A stretch of DNA of 64,000 nt from assembly GCF_033807715.1 (NCBI RefSeq), contig NC_084597.1, positions 5,997,847 to 6,061,846 on the forward strand, given 5' to 3'. Shown here piece by piece: positions 21,315 through 33,126 of this stretch. The notes beneath the pieces are model-generated. The model was not told where the DNA came from. It ran no database searches and saw only the letters and a program-made list of their open reading frames with translations. This DNA comes from Cololabis saira (taxonomy: Eukaryota > Chordata > Actinopteri > Beloniformes > Belonidae). Position 1 is the first letter of the stretch. Each line of letters starts with the position of its first letter. Made by a program: the position numbers and the translations under genes.

Positions 21315-21372
21315 TAGTGATGCACCAAAATGAAAATTTGTGGCCGAAACCGAAATAAAAAACAGTAAAATC
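21315..21372 (+). mobile_element. hAT terminal fragment (TAGTGATGCACC end)
   Basis: TAGTGATGCACCAAAATGAA followed by GGCCGAAACCGAAATA matches the terminus whose complement is seen at 15330-15352. Truncated. Confidence 0.55.
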
Positions 21373-21413
21373 TCATTACAAAAAATTGGAACTTTTTCAA
21401 ATGCAGTCTCGCT

Positions 21414-21819
21414 CACTGCAAAAACTCAAAATCTTACCAGGAATATTTGTCTTATTTCTAGTTAAAATGTCTCATTTTTAGTCAAAAAAATCTCATTACA
21501 CTTAAAACAAGAGTCATCACCAGAAAAATAACTTGTTATTTGACAATTTTCACCTGTTTTAAGTAAATTTTCACTTGAAATAAGTAGAAAAATCTGCCAG
21601 TGGAACAAGATTTATCTTATAAATAAAACAATCTTGTTCCACTGGCAGATTTTTCTACTTATTTTAAGTTAAAATCTACTTGAAACAGGTGAAAATGGTT
21701 GTTTTTTTCCAGTGATGAGTCTTGTTTTAAGTGTAATGAGATTTTTTTTAACTAAAAATGAGACATTTTAACTAGAAATAAGACAAATATTCTTGTTAAG
21801 ATTTTTGGTTTTTGCAGTG
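21414..21819. mobile_element. CACTGCAAAAACT palindromic MITE, complete
   Basis: Starts CACTGCAAAAACTCAAAATC and ends TTTGGTTTTTGCAGTG, with two near-perfect complementary halves of about 200 bp. This is the best-preserved copy of the family also found at 1545-1924 and 1956-2270. Confidence 0.88.
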
Positions 21820-22052
21820 TATTATGTCAGATGTGCTGTATTATTGCCACCTTCCAGCTAATACCATTGTTTTGTATTACTCTAAGAAAGGTCTTCTGCC
21901 TGTTTGCGAGATAGAGATGAAAATGTCAAAATGCTGTATTAAAGGAAGGCTAAAACTTTTATTCCTTGCCCCCCCCTGGATTTATTCTCTAAAATGTTAC
22001 TGTTTATTGTCCCCCCCAACTATGAAACGGGATTTTCGCCCCTGGTTTGATG

Positions 22053-22340
22053 GGAGTGGGACTGTTGAAAATCTCATTTTTTTTCTTGCCAAGTGGTGAT
22101 GAGGAGAATAAGTGAGCCATGAATACATAACCGACCTTTTAGTCAATACTTATTTGTTTGCAAAAAAAAAAAAAAAAAAGTCCAGTATTTGGCAATATCG
22201 ACGCATAATCGGCCATGATTTGACCTGGGTTAAACTTATTGAACTCTACATAAAAGCGGACCGGTTGAGAGTTAATGAAAACTGCGCTTTCAGTTCAAGG
22301 AAACCGCGCATCTCCCGAGGAAAAACACAAACAGAAAAGG
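22053..22340. other. Single-copy-looking stretch with an A18 run
   Basis: Holds a poly(A) run at about 22161-22179 that could mark an old retroposition, but no element body or TSD was recognised. Confidence 0.35.
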
Positions 22341-22360
22341 AAATCAGAATCCAAACTTAC

Positions 22361-22480
22361 TTTTTAGGTCGGTGGTGTTGAGTGTGGGAGCTGCGCTGTA
22401 TAATCCACGGGCGAGGATGTGGCTGCATTCAGCTGCTGATTGTGCGTGGACTTTCCAAATGTTTGTGCCGCCTGGGCGGC
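22361..22480 (-). other. Candidate non-coding first exon and promoter
   Basis: On the minus strand, CCGACCTAAAAA is followed by GTAAGTTTGG, a consensus splice donor (intron from 22360). The upstream sequence is GC-rich for this region (GTGCGCCGCCCAGGCGGCAC), with an ACAATCAG CCAAT-like word and a GGGTACAAAAAG TATA-like word near 22500. The donor phase suits a 5'-UTR exon that would join the acceptor at 18411, giving a 4-kb first intron. The exon's 5' border is a guess. No transcript evidence is available. Confidence 0.35.
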
Positions 22481-22673
22481 GCACGTCCACTTTTTGTACC
22501 CCTCCCACAGGATACACTTCTCTTTTTTTTCCTTTTCTTTTTTAATTCCTGCTCCTGACACAGCACAGTCAATCCGTAAAAAAAAAATGTCGACTCAAGT
22601 TCTGTCCCCCCATGCAGCTGAGCAGAGAAAAGTCTCATCCATTTCACGTTAATGTTAAAATCTTGCAGAATGG

Positions 22674-22675
22674 TG

Positions 22676-22756
<81 letters not shown>

Positions 22757-22810
22757 CTATTATTATTATTGTGTACAGTAATAATAATAATAAAAATAAT
22801 AATAATAATA

Positions 22811-22851
<41 letters not shown>

Positions 22852-22868
22852 GTACAATAATAATAATA

Positions 22869-22956
<88 letters not shown>
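22674..22956. repeat. (AAT)n/(ATT)n microsatellite with orientation switches
   Basis: Blocks of AAT repeat alternate with ATT repeat (22677-22748, 22750-22770, 22782-22808, 22809-22850, 22858-22920, 22921-22956), so the tract forms several hairpins. Poly-Asn, poly-Ile and poly-Tyr frames here are artefacts. Confidence 0.97.
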
Positions 22957-22960
<4 letters not shown>

Positions 22961-22974
22961 TTTGTTTGTTTTCG

Positions 22975-23405
22975 TGGAATAGTTTTCATGTTCATTATAT
23001 GTGTATGTGTATGTATATATATGTAGATATGTATATAGATATAGAGCAGATGGAGTTAATATAGAGATAGTATGATGTAAATAAGTATATTATCATAAAT
23101 ATTTATATGGGCATGTGTGTACAAATATATAGAAATACTCAACTATGTGTATGTAAGTATAGGTAAGTGTGTGAGTATAAATACTTGTTAATAAATGATT
23201 AGTGAATGGAGATAGGATTAAATACGTTTACACTTCTTCCTACTCCTTTTTGCTTATGTAAATTAAGATATCAATTGTTAAAGTATGAAATTTTTAAATT
23301 TTTTTTTTTTTTTGTGTTTGCTTTGTTTTGTTTTCTTATCTTCTCTTTTAATTTTCTCTTTTACATGTGCAAAATAAAAATCAAATCAAATCAAAATCAA
23401 AAAAA
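22975..23405 (+). mobile_element. LINE 3' UTR and tail
   Basis: ACACTTCTTCCTACTCCTTT followed by a T-rich block and a tail of AAAATAAAAATCAAATCAAA repeats is the 3' end layout of many teleost LINEs. The first part (22975-23200) is rich in TATGTGTATG words. No coding part remains. Confidence 0.6.
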
Positions 23406-23604
23406 TGTGCAAAACAGGAGTTTTTATTTCAGAGAATAAAAATCTTCACTTTTTCTTCAGTCAGTCCACATTTAGCCTTGAATGAAGGTGTTGACTAAGA
23501 GTGAGTGTGGCTGTCTGAACTCTTCTGAACACTTACTTTAACCCATGTGAGGGTGGACCACATCTGGCCTGTTCAGCACAAACTATGCACATGTACGGTC
23601 CAAC

Positions 23605-24355
23605 CAGAGGAGGGGAGTAACGAGTTACATTTACTCTGTTTCATTTACTTGAGTAAGTTTTGGGAAATGTTGTACTTTTAGGAGTAGTTTTGAATCACTA
23701 TACTTTTTACTTTTACTTGAGTAGATTTGTGAAGAAGAAACTGTTCCTCTTACTCCGCTACATTAGGCTACGTTGAGCTGTTACTTTTCTTTTATCCCTT
23801 TTATCCGCGTACGCGTCAATCTCATGACATCACTGGGTGATTCTTTGGGAAAAATGTTTGTTTTTGCATGTTTTGTCACATTTACACAGACTCAAACACA
23901 CACAGAGTTTCTATGAGTTCATGTTTGTTCTAGTTCTGGTTAAAAAAGAAAAGTACAAAGGCTTGAAATTTTGTTTTTTGTTTGTTTTATTCTGTTATTT
24001 TATTTATTTTATCATTTATTAAAGTACTTGAATTTACTTTAAACTTATGTTAATTTAAGCTATTTTTGTATTAATTTTAATTATTTAATTATTTTATTGA
24101 TTTAATTTGCCTGAAGATGATTATTTTGTACTTTTATCTGTTTGAATTGTTGTGTTAAAAAAATAAATCAGACGTTACTCAACAGTTACTCAGTACTTGA
24201 GTAGTTTTTTCACCAAGTTTACTTTACTTTTTTACTTTTACTCAAGTAATTATTTGGATGACTACTTTTTACTTCTACTTGAGTCATATTATTTTAAAGT
24301 AACAGTACTTTTACTTGAGTACCGGTACAATTTTTGGCTACTCTACCCACCTCTG
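23605..24355. mobile_element. hAT-like MITE (CAGAGGAGGGGAGTAACG / CTACCCACCTCTG ends)
   Basis: The ends are inverted repeats, and the subterminal parts carry many copies of TACTTGAGTA and ACTTTTACT words in both orientations. Flanking bases do not form a clear 8-bp duplication (GGTCCAAC against GGCCACAT), so the TSD has decayed or the borders are slightly off. A related fragment starts at 27967. Confidence 0.75.
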
Positions 24356-24400
24356 GGCCACATCTGGCCAACCTGCCATAACTGACTACAGGTTGTTCAT

Positions 24401-24686
24401 GACTGGATAGTATGTAACAAACTTGTCCTTCACATCTCAAAGACAAAGAGTATTGTGATGGAACGAGGCACAGATTATCTAGCAACCCGGAGCTTGATTT
24501 AAAATTATGTAATTCTACAATTCAACAAGTACAAAGTGTTAAACTACTTGGAGTGATGTTGGATAAGACTCTATCCTGGTCTCACCACATGAATTATATT
24601 GTATCAAAAATGGGTAGAGCTATTGGCATTTCAAGGAGATGTGCTTCTTTTGTGGCTCGTCCCCTTCTACGTCAAATTGTTCAAAG
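24401..24686 (+). pseudogene. Reverse transcriptase fragment of a non-LTR retrotransposon
   Basis: The frame reads DWIVCNKLVLHISKTKSIV, then after a frameshift VKLLGVMLDKTLSWSHHM and MGRAIGISRRCASFV. The block Asn-Lys-Leu...Lys-Thr-Lys followed by Leu-Leu-Gly-Val...Leu-Ser-Trp-Ser-His-His is diagnostic of the thumb-side region after the catalytic core in CR1/Rex/L2-like reverse transcriptases. The catalytic palm motif and both ends are absent. A hAT terminus cuts it at 24687. Confidence 0.8.
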
Positions 24687-25070
24687 TAGGGATGCCCCGA
24701 TACCGATACTGGTATCGGTATCGGGGCCAATACTGCTCTCATATACTCGTACTCGCAAAAATTCTCCAATACCACACACTGATACTTCATTGTTGTTGTA
24801 GTAGCGGTTAGCGCCGCTAGGGGGAGATGTTGAGTCGCCCCACCCCAGTCTGCAGCCTGGCTGAGCAGCAGCAGCGGAGCTGCTGCTCTGTGGCTGTAGC
24901 CAGCGTTAGCCGGTTAGCCGCGCCGACAGCCCGCAGTCTGTCTTGCTTTTGTCGTCGTCCCTTATTTTGAAATATGTCCACCCTGCTGACATCCCGCTTG
25001 CATTAATTGTCACTATCTTGCCTGGTTGCGATTCGCCAATAAAACAGAGAAGAAGAAGAAGAAGAACATG
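24687..25070 (+). mobile_element. hAT-like element, left end (TAGGGATGCCCCGATACC)
   Basis: TAGGGATGCCCCGATACCGA followed by GGTATCGGTATCGGGGCC is the subterminal palindromic start of a common teleost hAT family. The matching right end is not found, so the right border is a guess. It inserted into the LINE reverse transcriptase fragment. Confidence 0.65.
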
Positions 25071-25224
25071 AACATAAACATAAATCATTCTTACAGTCCG
25101 GTTAGCCGCGTGTGGCGCGTGGTGGTGGGAGGAGAGTGGTGCCCGTGGGTGAGACTGGCAGTGCCATTTCAGGCTCCCGTCCCAGAATTTGGTTGCTTTC
25201 CTCCTTCTCTGAGTTGGCAGGCTG

Positions 25225-25289
25225 AGGGGAGACCACTTTATATATGTTAAAGCAAGAGAAAACCTGTTTTTCATAATAGGTCCCCTTTA
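25225..25289 (-). mobile_element. Solo right end of a DNA transposon (AATAGGTCCCCTTTAA)
   Basis: AACCTGTTTTTCATAATAGG followed by TCCCCTTTAA is the complement of a TTAAAGGGGACCTATTATG terminus common in fish DNA transposons. The partner end is not seen. Confidence 0.55.
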
Positions 25290-26299
25290 ATATTTTACAC
25301 CAGTAGTGACAATAAATGCATCAGCATCTTGCTACTTTTTTTTTTATCCATATAAAAAAATGTGTCAGCAAGCCAACATTTATGTTTGCCAAAAATTTTG
25401 TTTGTTTGCCAAAAATTGAGTCATCTAAATGAGTGTAATCCATGCATTAATTTTGCTTCCTGTAGTCTTCTTGTCTATGCACAATTCATCCAGGCAGGTC
25501 TTCAAAGGAAGTCCATGCAGCCCTGAGTTGATGTCATCATTTACTTATTTCCTCCTATTTTTACATTTTGAGGATTTTTTGCCATCTTAGCTGCTCTGCA
25601 AAGCTGCAACTCTGATGTACAGGCGTTGTCCCTAGACCAGTGTGTCATTTTGAAATTCAGAAGTGAGTTTTTCTATCCCTCGGGGAAGCATTTTCACTGT
25701 CATTACTGTGCTATTACAGAAAAATTACACACCTATTATCAGTTAAAGGTCGCTGGAATATTTATAGTTTATACTTCGGAAATTGAGGCATAATTAAAAG
25801 ATATTAGCAAGTCCATTAGCGAAAAATGTGTTAGCAAGTTTTGCAGGTGCTATTCTCAGATACAGATACATTTTCTACTGACAGCTCCACATTGTCATGG
25901 ATTTAACTGTGCGGGGGTCGGGAATCTGGAAAAAGACGAGAAAAAGTACATGCTGGTAAATTTCTCAGAGGATGAAGATGGACAAAAAAAAATTAAAATG
26001 AAAGGAGGACGAGTGTGATTTTTGAAGTGGATCTTTTAACTTATGTGGATACAAACTGAAAGATAAAGAGTACATTTCTTTCTGGTGACAGATATTTAAT
26101 TTAACTTAACTATCTATCCTCTTCAGGACAAAGAGTTTGTCTAGTTTCTGTAGATTTGACTCAGATTTTTTAAGAGATGAAACATTCGAGGCTATAGTCA
26201 CAAAACCTGCTGCGATTGGTCTGGTATGTTCTGTACCGGTGGAAAAAAGGTAAAAGTAAATGGCTGCATGGCTGGAAGGATACGAACTAAATCAAAGTG
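25290..26299. other. Single-copy-looking stretch, no gene seen
   Basis: One kilobase of AT-rich sequence with no open frame of interest, no splice-flanked exon and no recognised repeat. Confidence 0.45.
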
Positions 26300-26314
26300 A
26301 AGATTTAAAACAAT

Positions 26315-27465
<1,151 letters not shown>

Positions 27466-27480
27466 AAGATTTAAAACAAT

Positions 27481-27966
27481 TCCTTGACTTTTTTTTGCTT
27501 GACTATTTTTATGAATGGACATTGTATAGATCATACTGAAACAGCTTTAAGATGGATTGTAATTGGACTGAAGTGGGTAGGGGTGATTTAACCGGATGGA
27601 TTAAGACTGAGTTAGTGTTAAATTTGGCTTGAATTTGACATGTTTTCTCTATAAAGTGTACTAAAATGAAGTTTGTTGAGTGAACTGGCACCACAGAGCA
27701 CAGATAACATACACATCACATGAATTTCCCTTTGGGGATTAATTAATTAAGCAGTATTTAGCTGAACTGAATAAAAATGCCATAGTAATTGTGCTTACAC
27801 ATCTTGTCAACGGCATTAATTAATGGACTTTATGCTTTCATGCTGTTAAAAATGACAGTAAATGTCAACAGATATGTAACAAACTTCATTAAAAATGTTA
27901 CTTCATATTCAATCAGCCAGTTAACGTCATGCACGTTTTGGTCTTTATCAACTCTTACCTAATTTC
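27481..27966. other. Stretch with a possible short LINE tail
   Basis: GAATTTCCCTTTGGGGATTA at 27721 resembles the last bases of a LINE 3' end, but no body is attached. Nothing else recognised. Confidence 0.35.
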
Positions 27967-28190
27967 AGAGGTGTCAAAAGTATGCACATTCATTACTCAG
28001 GTAGAAGTAAAGATACTAGAGTTTAAAAATACTCCTGTAGAAGTTGAAGTATCAACTCAAGTTTTTTACTCAAGTAAAAGTATAAAAGTACTGGTTTCAA
28101 AACTACTTAAAGTATAAAAGTAAAAGTAATGTTAGGGGGAAAAAAGCCATTAAGGACAAAAGCCATTGAAAATGAATGTATATTAGTATA
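27967..28190 (+). mobile_element. hAT-like fragment (CAGAGGTGTCAAAAGTA end)
   Basis: Starts CAGAGGTGTCAAAAGTATGC and carries repeated AAGTAAAAGTA and CTCAAGT words in the style of the 23605-24355 element. The right end is not found. Confidence 0.55.
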
Positions 28191-28466
28191 ATGCAAATAT
28201 ATTAAAGAAGCATATATGTGTACTATTGAGCATTAACATGTGTTTCAGAGAGCAGGAGATATGATGACTAATTGCCTATAAGTATTGTAATGGTGCAAAA
28301 AGTCAAACTTCATGTTCATGTTATCATTTATCCTAATCTTTATTGGAATGTACATCCAAGTTTAGTTGCAGGAATCTGAGGGAACGGATGTAAGAACAAA
28401 ACTGGACAAGAACATCTGAAACAACCACAACCAAATTCACTCTATCCGGATGGAGCAATTTAACTG

Positions 28467-29173
28467 GATAGTTTTTTTTCTTCCCTTCCTTCCTTCCTTC
28501 CTTCCTTCCTTCCTTCCTTCCTTCCTTCCTTCCTTCCTTCCTTCCTTCCTTCCTTCCTTCCTTCCTTCCTTCCTTCCTTCCTTCCTTCCTTCCTCCCTTC
28601 CTTCCTTCCTTCCTTCCTTGTTTTCTCCTTTCCTTCCTTCCTTCTTTTCTCCCTTCCTTCCTTCTTTCCTTCTTTTCTCCCTTCTTTCTTTTCATCCTTC
28701 CTTCCTTCCATCCTTCTTTTCTTCCTTCCTTCCTTCCTTCCTTCCTTCCTTCCTTCCTTCCTTCCTTCCTTCCTTCCTTCCTTCCTTCCTTCCTTCCTTC
28801 CTTCCTTCCTTCCTTCCTTCCTTTCTCCATTCCTTCCCTCTTTCTTTCCTTCTTTTCATTCTTCCTTCCTTCCTTCCTCTTTTCTCCCTTCCTTCATTCC
28901 TTCCTTCCATCCTTCTTTTCTTCCTTCATTCCTTCCTTCCTTCCTTCCTTCCTTCCTTCCTTGTTTTCTCCCTTCCTTCATTCCTTCCTTCCTTTCTCCC
29001 TTCCTTCTTTCCTTCCTTCCTTCATTCCTTCCTTCCATCCTTCTTTTCTCCCTTCCTTCCTTCCTTCCTTCCTTCCTTCCTTCCTTCCTTCCTTCCTTCC
29101 TTCCTTCCTTCCTTCCTTCCTTCCTTCCTTCCTTCCTTCCTTCCTTCCTTCCTTCCTTCCTTCCTTCCTTCCT
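28467..29173. repeat. (CCTT)n microsatellite, interrupted
   Basis: Over 700 bp of CCTT repeats with interruptions such as TTTTCTCC and ATCC that are themselves repeated, showing internal duplication of segments. The long frames of PSFLPSF or EGRKEGRK type are artefacts. Confidence 0.97.
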
Positions 29174-29214
29174 GTGTTCCCTCGTGATGAAGAGAATATT
29201 AAAAATGAAGTTAA

Positions 29215-30087
29215 AGGGAAAGTTCGTTTTTTTACAACCTGGACCTTATTTCTGGCATTTTTTAATGGTTGTATACTCACCAAGAGGTGTTTGGAGTCCT
29301 TTGGAAGATATTAGGAATTTTGTGCGAGCCGCTTCTCCATATAACGGTAGTGAACGGGGCACAGCGGGACACAGACGATGCAGCGTCTAAATAACACATG
29401 ATTGCCGCGAAACTCGTTCATTTATTTTATGAATCACTAGATCTGCTTCCAGGACCTGTTGTCTTCATCCGGGGCTGTGTGTGTAACAAATAAATCAGTT
29501 TGTAAACAAGACCTCTGAACTCATGACGTCATCTCTGTGCGCGCATCCCGGACACAGCTCTGTGTACAGCTGGAGTTCGCTACTGTTAGTTTACTGTTAG
29601 TTTACTGTTAGTTATTTGAAACATGTCTGAATATTTGTCAAATTCTGAGGTTGTGGACGACGACTTTGAATATGATGGACGTCCTTACCGTTTTGAGCCA
29701 GAGTAAACGGCTGAAGAGCTCACTGAACGGAGGACAGAGTGCGCGCACAGAGATGACGTCATGAGTTCAGAGGTCTTGTTTACAAACTGATTTATTTATT
29801 TTATTTATTACACAGACAGCGCCACAATGTTACAACAGGTCCTGGAAGCAGATCTAGTGATTCATAAAAGAAATGAAGAGTTTCGCGGCAATCATGTGTT
29901 ATTTAGACGCTGCATCGTCTGTGTCCCGCTGTGCCCCGTTCACTACCGTTATATGGAGAAGCGGCTCGCAAAAAACTCCTAATATCTTCCGAAGGACTCC
30001 AAATGACACCAAACTTTTCTGGGTGAGTATACAACCATAAAAAATGCCAGAAATAAGGTCCAGGTTGTAAAAAACCGAACTTTCCCT
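29215..30087. mobile_element. TTAA-flanked transposon with long inverted arms
   Basis: Both arms (about 29215-29560 and about 29745-30087) are near-perfect inverted copies, starting AGGGAAAGTTCG and ending CGAACTTTCCCT, with TTAA at 29211-29214 and 30088-30091. TTAA targets are typical of piggyBac and Kolobok superfamilies. The 180-bp centre holds a broken coding fragment. Each arm contains a perfect cAMP-response-element palindrome TGACGTCA (near 29524 and 29754). Confidence 0.88.
29623..29706 (+). pseudogene. N-terminal fragment of a transposon protein
   Basis: ATG opens a 27-codon frame, MSEYLSNSEVVDDDF then EYDGRPYRFEPE, stopped by TAA at 29704-29706. Directly after the stop the same frame reads TAEELTERRTE. 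An acidic start followed by PYxFEPE and a Thr-x-Glu-Glu-Leu block resembles the N-terminus of multicopy fish transposon proteins. The stop sits where that pattern usually has Tyr. The family match is from memory and needs a search. Confidence 0.5.
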
Positions 30088-30091
30088 TTAA

Positions 30092-30691
30092 AGGTGTTCA
30101 TGGAACGGCGTTTTTACTTTAACTACCACACCACTTCAAAGACAGAACTGCATGAGTAGACAAAACATCCTTTCCTACTGGAACAGACTCTGAGCTGTCG
30201 TCCTCCCACTGAATCAACTCAACACACAAAGCCTATTGGCAGAGTTAAAAAAAACACAAAAAAACTGAAGAAAAGATAAACAGACACACTTCAACAATGC
30301 TTCAAGAGAATTCTCAGCGACTACAGCATGGAGAAAATATGCCTGTTTTTCTGTTAACCTCTTCCTATGTTTTGGTTCCGCTGGTGTGGTGTTTTTCAGG
30401 TCCCAACGGTGACAACCGACTGAAATAAAAGTAAACTCAGCTCAGTTAGTCGGGAGGAGAGAGAAAACAAGCTCCACCATCCAATTATTTTCCTGGTAAA
30501 TCTTTATTTACTTTATAAACAGTCATAGTTCACTTCAAGCTAATTACTATCAGTGTGTTTCTTTTGTTTAAATATATCATAAAGGATCTCCTTTCCTGTA
30601 CTTAAAATTGTGATTCAGGAAGATGCTCTACCTTTATTTTCCAGATATGAGTAAATAACTTGAACGAGCAGACAGAGACCAACCTAAACTC
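30092..30691. other. Single-copy-looking stretch, no gene seen
   Basis: No exon or repeat family recognised. Confidence 0.4.
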
Positions 30692-31267
30692 AGTTTTCAC
30701 GTTTGCGTCTAAACAGAGGAAAACGGATATTTAGGCTCAGAACGTCACATTATGCAACAGAAACGTCACCAGCATCATTTGTGCGACCTGTGTTTACAAT
30801 TAGTTTGGCCACCGTCAATATTTTCTTGTATTTTACCTGTTTTATATTCTAAAGTCACCCTTAAAAGTAACTCCACTTCTCTGTCACTCCAAACGAAAGA
30901 CTCTCGTTCCGTCTTGGAAGTAAAGCCTGAATTATGGTCCCGCGTTAAATCGAGGCAGAGTCTACGGCGTAGGGTACGCGGCGATGCGCGCCGTACGCTG
31001 TGCGTCGCCGCGTACCCTACGCCGTAGGCTCTGCGTTGGTGTAACGCGGAAACATAAATCAGCCTTAACTGGAAGTTACATGTGTCATTTGTTGATGTTT
31101 TTTCCAGCATTCTGATTGGCTGGCATGACGTTAACAGCTTATTTATGCAGATTCGTGTAAACGAAGAGAGTTTGAAAACGATCTTGTGTAAACGATGGAA
31201 TTTTTCAAAACGTAGAGGGGGAAATATCCGTTTTTGTAAATACCCGGCTATGTGTAAACGGGGCCTA
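30692..31267. mobile_element. Second copy of the CGTTTACAC-type element, left end missing
   Basis: Matches 5875-6444 from TTTTCACGTTTGCGTCTAAA to GGCTATGTGTAAACGGGGCC. An AAGGCTGATTTATGG-type MITE sits at the same internal place (30923-31066), so either that insertion predates the spread of the family or both belong to one composite element. Confidence 0.75.
30923..31066. mobile_element. AAGGCTGATTTATGG MITE, inverted copy
   Basis: Starts AAGCCTGAATTATGGTCCCG and ends AACATAAATCAGCCTT. The GC-rich core (TACGCGGCGATGCGCGCCGTA and its complement) gives a long hairpin. Confidence 0.8.
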
Positions 31268-31449
31268 AAACTACTTGACATAAAATCAAACAATGCTAAA
31301 AACCCCTAAATGTTCCTTACCACGGGGCAGAGAGTCAAGAACAGCCAACTCACACAAAGGACATATAGAGAGTGACACCCTGCGTCACACCTGCTGTTAA
31401 TCAGCGTTCCTGTTCCTCTGATTGGTCTCTCCGCTGACCTACTGCTACA

Positions 31450-31566
31450 CAAAGACCAAGACCAAGACCGAAACCGAGACCAAGACCAAGACCAAGACCA
31501 AAACTAAGACCGAGACCGAGATCGAGACCCATGACTCGGTCTCGGTCGGTTTTGGTCTTGGTCTTT
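31450..31566. repeat. Hexamer repeat with inverted second half
   Basis: (AAGACC)n and (GAGACC)n units on one strand run into GGTCTCGGTCGGTTTTGGTC on the other, so the tract folds back on itself. Frames rich in Lys-Thr or Gly-Leu are artefacts. Confidence 0.9.
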
Positions 31567-31614
31567 TTTCTCGACATTTCTACTTTCGCCATTTGCATTC
31601 ATTCTAAGGCTGAT

Positions 31615-31711
31615 ACAAGACTTTTCATTTTTTGCGGCTCCAGACATATTTGTTTTTTGTGTTTTTGGTCCAAAACGGCTCTCTCAACATTTTGGGTTGC
31701 CGACCCCTGAT
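31615..31711 (-). mobile_element. hAT (Charlie-like) terminal fragment
   Basis: TTTTTGCGGCTCCAGACATA and, further on, GGGTTGCCGACCCCTG form the end of a CAGGGGTCGGCAACCC-type hAT element. The other end is absent. Confidence 0.65.
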
Positions 31712-31800
31712 ATAGCACAATTCAACACAAGGTAATTCAAAGTGCTTTACATCAACATTAAAAGTGGCACGACACAATTAAACAGTAAATAAAGAGGTAA
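31712..31800 (-). mobile_element. Retroposon 3' tail, complement
   Basis: CACAATTCAACACAAGGTAA followed by TTCAAAGTGCTTTACAT is the complement of the AAAGCACTTTGAATTRCC...GTGCTATATAAATAAA type tail seen on several teleost LINEs and SINEs. The body is absent. Confidence 0.45.
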
Positions 31801-33126
31801 AATAATAAAATGCACAAGTTGTTAAAAAGTAAGGGCGGCAGGTACATCTCATTCTTACAATGGCAAGAATTACGTTTCTACACGGTCAAAATGTACAAAG
31901 ACCGAGTCAAATACAGTATTACAAAAGTAATCTGTAACAATTCGTACGGTGAATTAAACCAATTTGACAATTGTATGCCACATGCAATCTAAACACAGAA
32001 TGTACTGGCTCTACATGACAATAGCCTGCAATAATGCCTCAGCACAGTTCATGTCTGACATCAGTTCATCAATTAGCACAAAGAAAATTGACCCTTTCAG
32101 CAAGGAATGTCCGGTTGCATGTGCTTAATCTGACACAGTTTTGACTGGAGAAATTGGCGTGTGGATACACAATCTGATCACGGCCCTTGGGGGCCCGCGG
32201 TGGAGCTCTGTAAACAAGAACTCAAACCCTCTTTATGCAAGACTAAGAAAGCAGATAAGGGACAAGTCAAAGTTTGTCCCATAAGTTATGACTGACTGGA
32301 AACTATATTTCTAATCCTTTTTTTTTTTTTTAATTTATAAACCACCTGACCAGTCAATGATTTCTTACTGGAGGCAAATGTGACCTCAGTCTCCGAGGAG
32401 AGTCCGCGGGGCCTGAGCCGACGAGAGTCTTTTTATGGCTCAAATTAACTGCAACAACTTACTTAAGCAAAACCTAACATCACTTGTAGCAAAAAAAAAA
32501 AACTGAAATCCATACAAACCAAGACATGAATCTGCAAATGAGTTTGGGTTTTTTCCTTTAATGAGGACTTTGTCATGTAACTCCCTTAGAGAATTGGAGA
32601 AGTACATTAAATGGCTCGGTAATGATGATAGGCTTCTGCTCATTGTGAATCATTCTGTGATATTAGCAGCGCGAGGCCAACAGTCATATCCCCCGAACCC
32701 CCCGCCCTCGGAGGGCGATAAGCAAATGAGGAAGCCGGCACAGCCTTTATTCTCTCTCTCTGTCTCCTCCGTCACAGTCTGCAGCGGTGCTGCTGGCAGC
32801 ACAGAGACCGAGTGGCACCGCGCGGGAACCCACGTCAACCTGTGATTAAAGACGGTGGACGATTGTTTCCTGTTATTGAAAAAGTAGTCCTGCTGGCGGG
32901 GGGGCAGAGGGTTGGTGGCAGAAAGGACTGGAGAGGTGTCCTCCGGCCGGCAAAGAGGGGGATGCCAAAAGTGACATATGCCTCATCTGCAAAATGTATG
33001 TGAGCTTTTAGTGGATGGGTTTCACCGGATAACAGAATATTTGATTAACTGAGCGTATGAATGTGTGTGGTTTCTTTTTTTTATTTTTATTTTTTATTTA
33101 CATACAGCTTGAAAGTATGGGAGAAT
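31801..33126. other. Longest single-copy-looking stretch; no gene supported
   Basis: Contains mixed-composition sequence between about 32390 and 32960, with AT-rich homeobox-like words (TTAAATGG, GGTAATGATG) next to GC-rich parts. Short frames on both strands have no domains and no matching splice sites. It could hold conserved non-coding sequence. Confidence 0.4.

Larger units (their letters stand above)
21195..22044. mobile_element. hAT-like element with CAGGGGCGAAAATCCCG ends
   Basis: Perfect inverted ends CAGGGGCGAAAATCCCG and CGGGATTTTCGCCCCTG, with an 8-bp duplication differing at one base (GTTTGGTG at 21187-21194, GTTTGATG at 22045-22052). Long G/C runs follow each end. Nested inside are a TAGTGATGCACC fragment (21315-21372) and a complete palindromic MITE (21414-21819). 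Confidence 0.9.

Noticed and set aside
23605..24355. 8-bp target duplication for the CAGAGG element
   Set aside because: Flanks GGTCCAAC and GGCCACAT do not match well enough, so the element is reported without a TSD.
28450..29187. 245-codon frame of PSFLPSF repeats and minus-strand EGRK frames
   Set aside because: A translation of the (CCTT)n microsatellite.
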